Shown: one piece after another, positions 21,766 to 33,063 of the stretch
How positions within the stretch are numbered: position 1 is the stretch's first letter
Layout of the letters: each line of letters opens with the position of its first letter
From: Guadua angustifolia
Taxonomy: Eukaryota > Streptophyta > Magnoliopsida > Poales > Poaceae
DNA length: 64,000 bases
Assembly (NCBI GenBank): GCA_036346375.1
Contig: CM070515.1
Location: 20,110,423-20,174,422, forward strand
Reading direction: 5' to 3'
Program-made: the position numbers and the translations under genes
Notes under the pieces: model-generated
Told to the model about the DNA's origin: nothing
What the model saw: the letters and a program-made list of their open reading frames with translations, nothing else
Database searches by the model: none

Positions 21766-22171
21766 TAAAATCAGTCGTATAACTGCAGTGAAAAATAGTT
21801 GGATAAATCGAGAAGCACAAACAAATGAATATTCATAACATAAATAATTCAAGGATCAGCCCATAATCGACACAAGTCAACACACGTCCATAATTGCGTC
21901 CACAACCAAATAACTAGTACAATAAAAGAAAATATACAATATCATTCTAGTCCAATCATTTTAATTATAGTACAAATTGCATTCCAGTCCCTGGATGTCT
22001 CCAAAATTTCAATAAAACATAATATTTACAAATAAGTCCCTAGACATTCTTTAGCAAGGAAGAAACTGACAGCTAGCAGCCAACAACCATCCAACCGAGT
22101 CATGCCCCTGGCAGCTAGCGATGCCCCTCTCCCTCGCTAATGTTACAGAAACATTATTATTTTAGAATGAC

Positions 22172-22437
22172 CTGTGTTCGGACGTTCGATGCACTGTTTA
22201 TTTTTTTTATCATTTATAATATTTTTTTCTAATGTATGTAACATTTTTTCGCTACGTGTACAACATTTTCCTTTGATAACAATATAAACAGTACAAATAT
22301 TTGCACAGCAAACAGATGTTACAGACGTTGAAAAAAATGTTACAGACGTTGAACAAAAATATTGCACACGTTAAACAAAAATATTACAAAAAGTATCTGA
22401 TAGAATGAACAATATATTGGACGTTCGAGTGCTAATA
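22172..22437. mobile_element. MITE-like foldback element with CGGACGTYCG ends, copy 1
   Basis: The left end 'gttcggacgttcgat' is inverted at the right ('ggacgttcgagtgctaa'). The interior holds many short 'tgttacag / gcaacat'-type phrases. A related element with the same end motif and interior style lies at 47441-47682. Target duplication not determined. 21769-22171 between elements holds nothing recognised. Confidence 0.55.
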
Positions 22438-22521
22438 ATCGCCTTATTATTTAGGTAGGAAGGATGCTTCAGTTTACACACGCATGACTGCGATCTTCCT
22501 CTCTCCATCGCCACTTGTACT

Positions 22522-23586
22522 TAGGGGTGGGTATTCGGTTAATTCGGTTTTTGCGTATTTCGGTTTTTGGATTTTGTTAACCGAACCGAAGCCAAATTGA
22601 TCTAAAAACCGAACCGAATTAACCGAACCAAATCGGTTCGGTTAATTCGGTTTTCGGTTTAACCGAACTTCCCTGAACCTGAAGCACGCACTCGCCAGAT
22701 TCATTGCCATGTACTAACGAAATTTGTGTGTAGATTTGTTCATCAGAAGAGATCAAATTCATCCACGATACATCAGGAGAGATCAAATTCATTCACAATA
22801 TATCAGGCAGTAGCAGATACTTACGCGGAAGACGAGTGCGCCTATGCGGTGGTCGTACGCCTCAAGCCCGTCGCCGGTCGCCCAGGTAGAAGAGTGTCGT
22901 CTTTCGTAATCCGCATCATGAGTTCCCAATCCTCATCGCCATTCACGGCCATCAAGCGGCAGCAGTGCCTCGGGAACGACCAGTCGACAAGCAACTCGGC
23001 AGAGGCAGGAGTGAGCAGGACAACGAGGACGGTGGCGGCGCCAGAGCCTACGTAGAGAACGGAGGACGACGGGCGAAGAAGAGCGTCGGAGCCTGCGCCG
23101 TGGATGGAGGAGCTCGTCTATTGTGGCTTGGAGAGACTGGAGAGGGGAGGAATCCGGAGGAGACTCTCTCTGAGAGATCTGGTCATCTGGAGCCTGGAGG
23201 ATTTGCTGATTTGCAGGAGAGATGAGATGATACGAGAGTAATTTGGAGAAGAGGAGAAGAATGGGGAATTGGGGATCGCATCTGGCGTCTGCGTCTCAAC
23301 GTGAGGACTGAGGAGTGAGGAACCGATGAGGAGAAGAATGGGGAATTGGGGATCGCCATCGGGTGGATCGATTTTATGAACGCGAAAGGCTCGATGGTTC
23401 GATAGGAGAAGTGATCGGTTTTCGGTGGTTTCGGTTTTTGGAACAAAGCAACCGAACCGAAACCCGAAAACCGAAAAGCAGTAAAATAAAAACCGAACCG
23501 AAACCCGAAAACCGAAAAAACCAAAATAATCGGTTAATTCGGTTCGGTTCGGTTTTTTGGTTTCGGTTTTTTTATGCCCACCCCTA
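22522..23586. mobile_element. hAT-like non-autonomous element
   Basis: 1065 bp with TAGGGGTGGG at the left, its complement (GCCCACCCCTA) at the right, and an 8-bp target duplication CTTGTACT (22514-22521 and 23587-23594), as expected for hAT elements. Both subterminal regions are dense in 'cggttcggtt' and its complement, giving long potential foldback (22535-22675 against 23415-23570). The interior is GC-richer and has open frames (for example 22726-23055, 109 codons) without a recognised domain. A ~75 bp tandem duplication ('gaggagaagaatggggaatt') is at 23253/23328. No transposase. Confidence 0.85.
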
Positions 23587-23594
23587 CTTGTACT

Positions 23595-23735
23595 CAACCA
23601 ATTGGAAAGGGAGGGTAAGTGGCAGCCTGCATGCTTTGGTATGCTTGCATGCGTGTCAAATTCCTCCTCTTGGCTGCCACTTGTGTCCAACCAATTGGAG
23701 GGGAGGACAAATGGCTGCACATTTGCATGCATGCC
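23595..23735. repeat. ~110 bp imperfect tandem duplication
   Basis: 'caaccaattggaaagggagg' (23595) recurs as 'caaccaattggaggggagga' (~23689), each followed by '(a)agtggcagcctgcatgc'-like sequence. The hAT element inserted at the left edge of this duplication. 23736-24036 shows nothing else recognisable. Confidence 0.55.
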
Positions 23736-24126
23736 TGCCCAGTAAGTACTACCCCAAATCGACAATGACCTTCCTATATGAACCCAGAAGCCATTATCTT
23801 TTTCACCGTTGCTACTTCTGCCCTTTTACCGCTATTAAAAGCGTCAGCCAATGGGAAAATATTTAAAATGGCAGTAGTGATTCCTCTCCTACACCACATC
23901 CCATGCTGTAATCATCATTTTTGTCTGCATTCAAAAGGTAAAATCATGACTACTAAGCATTTAGGCATGAGCGTATAGTAAGACATCTAGTAATCTATAT
24001 ATACGACTAATCGTGGGATGTACGGCACATCTTCCGCTTGCCCGCTGCGTAGTGTTTTTCGCTGTAGGAACTACAGTACCAAGCTATATAACTCATATAT
24101 TTATTTCCCTTCACATTTCACAAACA

Positions 24127-24700
24127 ATGGTTAGATCACTTGGAAGCAACTTAGCCGTGCCTCTGTGAGGTCTCGTGTTCGAATTCAGTTGAAAGTAGTT
24201 TTTGCCTTATTTTTTCCATCAAATTCGCTGATTTAATTGGGCTATTAAACCATGTTGTAAATTTTTGAAACTTTTTTGAAGAGGTCCTCAGAGCATACCT
24301 AACTTACCATAAAAAATCCGGATCATGATCAAACTTGTGTGATTTTTAAAAAATCTAACAATGTTACTAATGCATTTAAAGCAACTTCATTGGTTTAGTT
24401 GAGCTACTAACTTTGAAAATTCTTCAAGATTTTTTAGGAGGGTCCTGGGAGCATGCCGACACTACAGTAGAAATTTCAGATCATGATCAGACTTTTGCGA
24501 TTTTTATAAATTCTAACGGTGCTACTGATGCACTTAAAGCAACTTCACTGATTTAATTAAGCTACTAAATTTGTAAATTCTTTAAAATTTGTGAGAAGGG
24601 TCCTGAGAGCATGCTTGAGCTACTATAAAAAACCAAATCATGATCAAGTTTTTGTGATTTTTAAAAATTATGAAAATTTGGTTTCAGATTTTCCGGAGGT
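24127..24700 (+). repeat. SINE-like tRNA-derived head with tandem body (unit 1)
   Basis: 'tggttagatcacttgg' (24128) and 'gtgttcgaattc' (24175) fit Pol III A and B boxes at tRNA-like spacing (~47 bp). The body that follows has three ~120 bp units containing 'tcatgatcaaactt(t)tgtga', 'aattctaacggtgctactga' and 'gcaacttcactgatttaatt'. A second repeat with the same order (tRNA-like head, then 'gatcaaacctaacaaattc' body units) lies at 40.8 kb. It does not fold as a functional tRNA. Confidence 0.5.
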
Positions 24701-25592
24701 GTTTTCGAAAAAGATTTCCTTTCTTTGTTAGAATCTCTTCTGTGTTAACAATTCTTTCTACCCGCAGCAACACGCTGGCTCGTTACATCTAGTAGCATAT
24801 GTAAGCAGGCATGCATGTCGTATTTCATCACAACAGGATGTTTTAATGCTATGTCATATCGACTAAATAGATCATCTAATTGCTTTGGTTAGTTCACTAA
24901 GAAGGCCATCATATTAACATGGTGTGTGTCATTCGCTTTGTCTAGAAAATAATACAATACTCATCCTTGTATATTCTTTTATTGACAATAACAACTATAA
25001 GAAGCTCAACCACCTAAATCAAATCGTGAATTAATTTAAGGAATGCTTAAGGAAATGATGTAACACCGTGCTCTATGCGACTGTCCAATCTGAAACTAAA
25101 TGTCATAAACAAGTACTTGTTATACCTAGCTTCACCATTCACTGAACTTCTTGCTGAAGGACATGGAATTAGGATTTAAATAGCAGTAGAAAAGAGATGA
25201 TCTTAGAGCACTTAAAATTGTACACTTTTATATATAGCACAAACTGAGGTTAAATGGACACTAATGGTAACTTAGGGCAATAATAATTAATGAATCTCAA
25301 TATGATATGGTTCTTAGGAAATGTTTAACTTGCAACAACAACATGATTATCCAATTTATCATGATTTAATTATCTATGCTTTGGTATATCAATACTAATG
25401 GTAGATCATATGTAGAAGTTGGCCTTTACAGATCTAAATGTTTCCTGGTCTATTCACTAGAATGGTGCTATACTAACTCAAGCACATGAATGACACAATA
25501 TTAGTCATGAATCTTGGAGACATGGAATAAATAGAAGCACACTACTTAATTTGGAACTTGCTACATAGCTAAGTATTTACGTCCTAAAGCCC

Positions 25593-26525
25593 TGTCGGTG
25601 TTTCGTGTAACCGGCAAGTAGATTAGTAAGTATAGGGGATCGCGCGCCCCCTCTCCTCGAATGGTTAGGCTAGAGAAACCTCGGATGAACACGGGATCGG
25701 GCTGAGGAGTCTCAGATTTATACTGGTTCGGGCCGAACGTCCCTACTTCCAGTTTGTGGCGGAGGATCTCGTTGATCTGGGGTATGGCGGATTACATGCA
25801 AGGACTAAGGACATGCCCTTAGCGCTCGTCTACATGGGTGAGCTTGGGAGCTTCGTCCGACCGCCCGGATCGGAGGAGCGAGCCGGATGCTCTATAGACG
25901 GAGGGAGTTTTTTGGTTCTTGAAGAAGAACACGAGAGAGGACGAGTGCCCCCCCTAAAGATTCCGCCTCTCCTTATATAGGCGAAGAGAGCAGGTTACAC
26001 GAGGCTTGAGAGTGAGGAGCGACTAGGTCGCACTATCCTTGGCGGTCGGGCTTGCGATCTCCAGAGTTGACAGTTCCCTGCGTGCGTCATGATGGGTTAG
26101 CGAGTTGTGCAGCCTCGCCCTATCGGTAGGGCCACCGGCGGTGCCGTTGGGAAACGCCGCTGCGTCTGCGCTTGTCGAGCCGATGTTGCGTGGGCGGCGT
26201 CCCCTCTTTGCTTTGGGAAGGAACGATATCTCGCTTTCGGTGCTTCGTTCGGACGGGGCATCCCATTTCGAGGTCGATCGATGGCGTGGCGGAGTTGCCG
26301 AGGCGAGGTTTCGCCAGTCCCGACCACCGATCGGGTCGGAGGATGCTTGCTCTCCGCTCTGCGGTCGGGTGGAGCGCTGGGGCCCCGACCAAGGCTCGAT
26401 CAGAGGTCGCAAGGAGTCCGACCTGCGTGGCGAATCGGGCGCCCGTGGACCGTATCACAGGCGAAGGATTTCCCGTAACTTGATCAAGACCTTGCTGTGG
26501 GGTACCTCCGGTATCAGTATTCGTC
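25593..26525 (-). mobile_element. Solo LTR in unit 1 (TSD AGCCC)
   Basis: 933 bp, TGTCGGTGTTTCGTGTAACC … ATTCGTCA, flanked by AGCCC (25588-25592 and 26526-26530). The TATA-like motif (complement of 'cttatatagg', ~25972) indicates minus orientation. It is typical of a grass gypsy-type LTR, but no internal domain is present to assign the lineage. Several open frames (up to 150 codons) in the GC-rich half overlap on both strands and are chance. Confidence 0.85.
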
Positions 26526-27498
26526 AAGCCCCTTAGTACATTCTCCATTCTGGCATGCACAAACAAACCCAAAAAACATGTATACTATTATGAGCTAGCT
26601 AGATCACAATAACATACACTTACAGGTTCTATCAAAGGGAGTTGTTCATGGAGCATACCTGCATTCTAGAACTATAGTCACGAATTTATTTCCAGTTGAA
26701 ACTAATGCATCTAAATAATAGTATCACTATGAAACAAGATTCTCTGCATTCTATGATTAAATTGCATGTTGAAAGATTAATTAATTGGGTTGGAAGCCAG
26801 TTGCAGTAGAAAGGAGGGGAGTAGAGAAGCACTTGTCTGGCACACGGGGTAGGAGCAGAGTCGTAGGAGCTCGCCATAGCCAGAGTTGAGGGCGAAGGTA
26901 GATGGTTTTGGGCGGTACCGTGCTCCAAGGCGTGATGCTGCGTTGGAGGCGGCATCAGCGCGGATGTAGGCCACAGTCATCACACGGCCATGGTGTGGTT
27001 GGAGTGGTCGAGCGTAGCCGACGAGAGGCAGCGAAGGGGCAATAGTGGTCAGAGTGGTTATCATCGTCATTGTTGGGGCTAGTGAGCCGAGGAAGATGAT
27101 CCCGTCAATTGGGGTTCTGCGGTGCTGAAGTCAGAGGAGAAGCCACATGAGTCATTGGTAAGGAGAGGTAGGGAAAGCGGAAAGGAGGTCAAAGAAGTCG
27201 CCAGTGTTAGAAGAGAGTACCCTATGGAGTTGGCCAGCGGCCATGGAGGCCGCCAGATTTGCTGGATCGGTCAGGGTGCTAGGGTGTGTTGGTGATGGTA
27301 CTTACGAAGGTGGTGTAAGAGAATGAGGCGGGTTGATAGAAGAGGACGAGGGAAGTTGGGAAGGACGGTGGCGTGAGTGAGTCTCAGAAGGCAGCAGATC
27401 TAGGGAGCACTTGCCCGCTGCGTAGTGTTTTTCGCTGTAGGAACTACAGTACCAAGCTATATAACTCATATATTTATTTCCTTCACATTTCACAAACA

Positions 27499-28080
27499 AT
27501 GGTTAGATCACTTGGAAGCAACTTAGCCGTGCCTCTGTGAGGTCTCGTGTTCGAATTCAGTTGAAAGTAGTTTTGCCTTATTTTTCCATCAAATTCGCTG
27601 ATTTAATTGGGCTATTAAACCATGTTGTAAATTTTTGAAACTTTTTTGAAGAGGTCCTCAGAGCATACCTAACTTACCATAAAAATCCGGATCATGATCA
27701 AACTTGTGTGATTTTTAAAAATCTAACAATGTTACTAATGCATTTAAAGCAACTTCATTGGTTTAGTTGAGCTACTAACTTTGAAAATTCTTCAAGATTT
27801 TTTAGGAGGGTCCTGGGAGCATGCCGACACTACCGTAGAAATTTCAGATCATGATCAGACTTTTGCGATTTTTATAAATTCTAACGGTGCTACTGATGCA
27901 CTTAAAGCAACTTCACTGATTTAATTAAGCTACTAAATTTGTAAATTCTTTAAAATTTGTGAGAAGGGTCCTGAGAGCATGCTTGAGCTACTATAAAAAA
28001 ACCAAATCATGATCAAGTTTTTGTGATTTTTAAAAATTATGAAAATTTGGTTTCTGTATTTTTCCTGGAGGTGTTTTCGA
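27499..28080 (+). repeat. SINE-like tRNA-derived head with tandem body (unit 2)
   Basis: Copy of 24127-24700 inside unit 2. The A-box-like motif starts at 27500 and the B-box-like 'tgttcgaattc' is 27548-27558. Confidence 0.5.
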
Positions 28081-28969
28081 AAAAGATTTCCTTTCTTTGT
28101 TAGAATCTCTTACTGTGTTAACAATTCTTTCTACCCGCAGCAACACGCGGGCTCGTTACACATCTAGTAGCATATGTAAGCAGGCATGCATGTCGTATTT
28201 CATCACAACAGGATGTTTTAATGCTATGTCATATCGACTAAATAGATCATCTAATTGCTTTGGTTAGTTCACTAAGAAGGCCATCATATTAACATGGTGT
28301 GTGTCATTCGCTTTGTCTAGAAAATAATACAATACTCATCCTTGTATATTCTTTTATTGACAATAACAACTATAAGAAGCTCAACCACCTAAATCAAATC
28401 GTGAATTAATTTAAGGAATGCTTAAGGAAATGATGTAACACCGTGCTCTATGCGACTGTCCAATCTGAAACTAAATGTCATAAACAAGTACTTGTTATAC
28501 CCTAGCTTCACCATTCACTGAACTTCTTGCTGAAGGACATGGAATTAGGATTTAAATAGCAGTAGTAAAGAGATGATCTTAGAGCACTTAAAATTGTACA
28601 CTTTTATATATAGCACAAACTGAGGTTAAATGGACACTAATGGTAACTTAGGGGCAATAATAATTAATGAATCTCAATATGATATGGTTCTTAGGAAATG
28701 TTTAACTTGCAACAACAACATGATTATCCAATTTATCATGATTTAATTATCTATGCTTTGGTATATCAATACTAATGGTAGATCATATGTAGAAGTTGGC
28801 CTTTACAGATCTAAATGTTTCCTGGTCTATTCACTAGAATGGTGCTATACTAACTCAAGCACATGAATGACACAATATTAGTCATGAATCTTGGAGACAT
28901 GGAATAAATAGAAGCACACTACTTAATTTGGAACTTGCTACATAGCTAAGTATTTACGTCCTAAAGCCC

Positions 28970-29899
28970 TGTCGGTGTTTCGTGTAACCGGCAAGTAGAT
29001 TAGTAAGTATAGGGGATCGCGCGCCCCCTCTCCTCGAATGGTTAGGCTAAAGAAACCTCGGATGAACACGGGATCGGGCTGAGGAGTCTCAGATTTATAC
29101 TGGTTCGGGCCGAACGTCCCTACTTCCAGTTTGTGGCGGAGGATCTCGTTGATCTGGGGTATGGCGGATTACATGCGAGGACTAAGGACATGCCCTTAGC
29201 GCTCGTCTACATGGGTGAGCTCGGGAGCTTCGTCCGACCGCCCGGATCGGAGGAGCGAGCCGGATGCTCTATAGACGGAGGGAGTTTTTGGTTCTTGAAG
29301 AAGAACACGAGAGAGGACGAGTGCCCCCTAAAGATCCCGCCTCTCCTTATATAGGCGAAGAGAGCAGGTTACACGAGGCTTGAGAGTGAGGCGACTAGGT
29401 CGCACTATCCTGGCGGTCGGGCTTGCGATCTCGAGTTAGCGAGTCCTGCGTGCGTCATGATGGGTTAGCGAGTTGTGCCGCCACGCCCTATCGGTAGGGC
29501 CACCGGCGGTGCCGTTAGGGAAAACACGCCTCTGCCGTCTCTGGCGCTTGTCGGCCGATGTTGCGTGGGCGGCGTCCCTGTCTTTGCTTTGGGAAGGAAC
29601 GCATATCTCGCTCGGGTGCCGTTGACGGGGCTGTCCCATTTAGTCGATCGATGGCGTGGCGGAGTTGCCGCGGCAGGGTTTCGCCAGGGTCCCGACCAGC
29701 GACCGGGTCGGAGGATGCTTGCTCTCCCGTTCTGCGGTCGGGTGGGAGCGCTCGGGGGCCCCGACCCGAAGGCTCGACTGTAGGCCGCAAGGAGTCCGAC
29801 CGTGGCGAATCGGGCGCTCATGACCGTATCACAAAGAAGGATTTCCGTAACTTGATCAAGACCTTCTTTGTGGGGTACCTCCGTGTCGATGATTCGTCA
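28970..29899 (-). mobile_element. Solo LTR in unit 2 (TSD AGCCC)
   Basis: 930 bp duplicate of 25593-26525, with the same flanks and the same AGCCC duplications (28965-28969 and 29900-29904). It was therefore copied with the unit rather than inserted again. It differs from the first by clustered short indels. Confidence 0.85.
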
Positions 29900-30773
29900 A
29901 GCCCTTAGTACATTCTCCATTCTGGCATGCACAAACAAACCCAAAAAACATGTATACTATTATGAGCTAGCTAGATCACAATAACATACACTTACAGGTT
30001 CTATCAAAGGGAGTTGTTCATGGAGCATACCTGCATTCTAGAACTATAGTCACGAATTTATTTCCAGTTGAAACTAATGCACCTAAATAATAGTATCACT
30101 ATGAAACAAGATTCTCTGCATTCTATGATTAAATTGCATGTTGAAAGATTAATTAATTGGGTTGGAAGCGATTCTGATGAGAAAGGAGGGAGTAGAGAAG
30201 CACTTATCGCTGCACACGGGTAGGAGCGAGTCGTGAGGAGCTCGCCATAGCGAGTTGAGGCGAAGGTAGATGGTTTTGGGCGATCACAGTGCTCCAAGGC
30301 GTGATCTTCGTTGGAGGCGGCATCGGCAGCGGATGTAGGCCACGATCATCACACGGCCATGGTGTGGTTGGAGTGGTCGGCGTGGCCGACGAGAGGCGGC
30401 GAAGGGGCAATAGTGGTCGAGTGGTTATCATCGTCATTGTTGGGGCTAGTGGTAGGAAGATGATCCGTCAATTGGGGTTCTCGGTCTTTGAAGTCGGGAG
30501 AAGCCACATGAGTCATTGGTAAGGAGAGGTAGGGAAAGCGGAAAGGAGGTCAAAGAAGTCGCCAGTGTTAGAAGAGAGTACCCTATGGAGTTGGCCAGCG
30601 GCCATGGAGGCCGCCAGATTTGCTGGATCGGTCAGGGTGCTAGGGTGTGTTGGTGATGGTACTTACGAAGGTGGTGTAAGAGAATGAGGCGGGTTGATAG
30701 AAGAGGACGAGGGGAAGTTGGGAAGGACGGTGGCAGCGAGTGAGTCTACCGAAGGCAGCAGATCTAGGGAGCA

Positions 30774-32544
30774 ATGTGTGGGACAAAGAAATAAAAGAGA
30801 GAGAAGGGAGGAGGTAGAGAAAGAAAGAGAGGCGGCATCGAGAGAGTGAAATAGAAAGAGAGAGTGAGGGTTATATAAGGTTAGGGCTAGGGTTAGTGGT
30901 TGGTGGGATTGGGCTAAACGGGTTGACCCACCAAACTGGTGCAGGTCAATAGTTTATTTTTTATCTTATCTTTTCTTTTTATTTTTGTGTTTATTTATTC
31001 TATTTTTGGCTACATTTACACATAAACCCTTGTATTAAATCCAACATATAATGAATAACTAGAGCAATAAGAATTAATTACCTTTAAAAGCATGTCAAAT
31101 TAGGAAAATTTGCGTAACATGCATACTTAAGGTTCTGCATCATATTTAGGAAATGCTTTAGTCTTAAATTTGGAAATCACTGATAGGAGTTGATCCGAGA
31201 GAAGCTTAGGAGGGTAGGATCATAATCAGGCAAGTCACTCTTTGATCATATCTTCTAAATTTATTTTGTGGGTTGTAGGTGGTGGTTAAATTATTGCATT
31301 TTAACCAAAAAATACATGATTTCTAAAAATAATTAAAACATGTCAAGTGGATCGAGTAGATCTATTGGGTGATATTGAGGTTGGACCAAGGAGGTCCAAC
31401 AATAATGCCATAACCCAAGTAGGTTTATGGGACTAATTGGTGGGTAGAGGAGTTCAAGGTGGGAACAAGCCCAGGTAGGATTGTGTTGTGGAAGTTAGAG
31501 CATATCCAAATTGATGTTTACTTCAAAAGCAATGCAAACTATACTAACCATAGAACTAGAATGGGACGGGTTGAATTGATTAACCGTGCCAAGTAGCTGC
31601 CGCTACAATGGGCGAGAAGATGGTAGTTTCCAAGTAGGAGTAGCAAAACTTTTAGGTAGGGGTCTCGACCCTTGGATCTTAGTAAGGCAAAGTGGAGTAG
31701 TGGTTGGAACCACTACAATAGTTTGGCTTTTTGCCAACTTGTAGGAGTTCAGAGTATGAGCTAATTAAAGGTTTTGATTTTTTTTTTGGCTTAGTCATTT
31801 ACCAAAGGTAGCGCAAATATTGGTCAGACATTATAAGCCAAGTAATGCTATAGGCAAAGCAGTACACCTCTAATCAAATTAAATTATGATATCAGTCCTA
31901 GCTTTCAGCTTTGTAAGTGTGTTGTATGGGTTTCCTCTAACAAAGGTTGTAAGGTCCCACGTCGCTTTGCTATCAGTAGATTTCTGAATTAAAATTTGGC
32001 CTTTTCCAACAAATAGACAATTGTATCTTTATTTTGGATATCAAGTTACTTTTGGAAAATGGGTTAGTGGTTTGGAGTATATATTAACACATGCATCACA
32101 TTTTTGCAACTTGTTGAGTACTTTTGTAATCAGAGTTGCTTTATTTACTGGTTTCCAGACCCTGTGATGTGTGCTTACTTTGATAAGGTAAATGTTGATA
32201 CTTATGATGGTGTGGGCCATTATTAATTTATTATGATGTTGATGTTGCTATGGAGAGTTATGGCTATGGGAAGCTGGAGACCAAGACCTAAAGAAATAGA
32301 ACACTGTCATGAGCGATGGCTTTAGGAGACTTTGAAGTAAATAGCCAGGCGGTGTAGCGTCACCTTAGCCAAACGAAAGTAAACTCTACATATGCCCTAT
32401 GGCTAAGGTACCATGCACGAAACAGTGCAAGATTTATTTGAAAAAAGTAAAAGACACTACAGATGCATGCTATTATTTCCTTAGCTAATCCTGACGCGTG
32501 AAACTCTTTGAGCCTATAGTCGACATTTCGTGAGAGATTGACAA
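30774..32544. other. No gene recognised
   Basis: 30774-30890 is purine (GA)-rich, followed by 'ggttagggctagggttagtg', then long AT-rich sequence. I see no coding series, splice pattern or element ends up to the copia primer-binding site. Confidence 0.4.
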
Positions 32545-33063
32545 GCTCTGATACCATGTAAAAATACTTATGTAGATGTATGCAGAGAAAATTTTGTCCG
32601 GCTTAAACTGAGGCCGGTAGCTGTATAGTCGTCCTGTATTTATACTGTTGTCGAGGCGTTCACAGTATACATCGGAGCCAGCAGACACAACAGAGACAAG
32701 CGAATTTACAGGGAGCAGTTCACACACGTCGCAGCGTGGGCTACGTGCTCTGGACTTATTCAACAACGACTACAACTAAGCTCTGGAGACTACGGGCCTG
32801 TTTGGTTCCTGGATGCGCACGACTCGACGCATGTATTGATCGTGTATGAGCTCGCGTTTGATTGCCTGCATCGCATACATACGGCCTGGCTCGACGTATG
32901 CAGTGAAGACCAAAATAGCACTACGCGCCTACACGCGTAGAGACGCCGCGCGCGGCCGTTTCCCACGGGCCAACGAGCCTGGCTCCGCACGTTCTGGAAA
33001 CCAAACAGGCTATTCGATCCTCTCATACAATGTACAGACTCAAAATATAGACTCGTTTTAACA
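32545..33063 (-). mobile_element. Orphan copia LTR with primer-binding site
   Basis: On the minus strand an LTR (33063 to 32557, TGTTAAAACGAGTC … TACA) is followed by TGGTATCAGAGC (complement of 32545-32556), the initiator-Met tRNA binding site used by plant copia elements. The LTR is the same type as at 9836-12458 and is interrupted by a Tourist MITE (32793-33009). No gag follows recognisably below 32545, so this is a truncated 5' end. The flank 33064-33068 (GCTGT) does not match TGCCA beside the other LTR, so the two are not shown to be one element. Confidence 0.75.
32793..33009. mobile_element. Tourist-like MITE inside the copia LTR
   Basis: 217 bp with GGCCTGTTTGGTTCC near the left end and its complement (GGAAACCAAACAGG) at the right, flanked by CTA (32790-32792 and 33010-33012). 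Comparison with the LTR at 9836-12458, which lacks it, shows the empty site. Confidence 0.8.

Larger units (their letters stand above)
24037..27409. repeat. 3.37 kb tandem duplication, unit 1
   Basis: Head-to-tail with 27410-30773: 'cttgcccgctgcgtagtgtt' begins both units and 'cagcagatctagggagca' ends both. The AT-rich parts are almost identical; GC-rich parts (about 25900-26480 and 26800-27060) differ by many 1-4 base indels. The unit contains a tRNA-like head with repeated body, a solo LTR, and a GC-rich tail whose minus-strand frames (89 and 97 codons) are not conserved in the second unit. Confidence 0.92.
27410..30773. repeat. 3.37 kb tandem duplication, unit 2
   Basis: Second unit, 3364 bp. 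The junction with unit 1 is direct ('agggagca' followed by 'cttgcccgc'). After 30773 the sequence continues into a GA-rich stretch not present after unit 1, so unit 2 has the ancestral right flank and unit 1 the ancestral left flank. Confidence 0.92.

Noticed and set aside
24127..24200. Possible functional tRNA gene (also 40803-40880)
   Set aside because: A- and B-box motifs are present but acceptor, D and T arms do not pair; kept as SINE-like repeat only.
25756..26572. Dense open frames of 70-150 codons on both strands in the AGCCC solo LTR (and at 29133-29908)
   Set aside because: They overlap one another in GC-rich LTR sequence, are disrupted differently in the two duplicate units and show no domain.
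26777..27070. Minus-strand frame beginning MTMITT, like the start of the lacZ alpha fragment in cloning vectors
   Set aside because: Only the first six residues match; the rest is unrelated, the matching DNA context is part of the duplicated grass sequence, and the frame is broken in the second unit.
30880..30905. 'aggttagggctagggttagt', telomere-like
   Set aside because: Only two to three imperfect units; not an array of TTTAGGG.
15960..32545. Idea that the copia element at 9.8-15.96 kb and the LTR/PBS at 32.5-33.1 kb are one element split by later insertions
   Set aside because: Outer flanks differ (TGCCA against GCTGT) and no bridging leader could be recognised; left only as a low-interest hypothesis.
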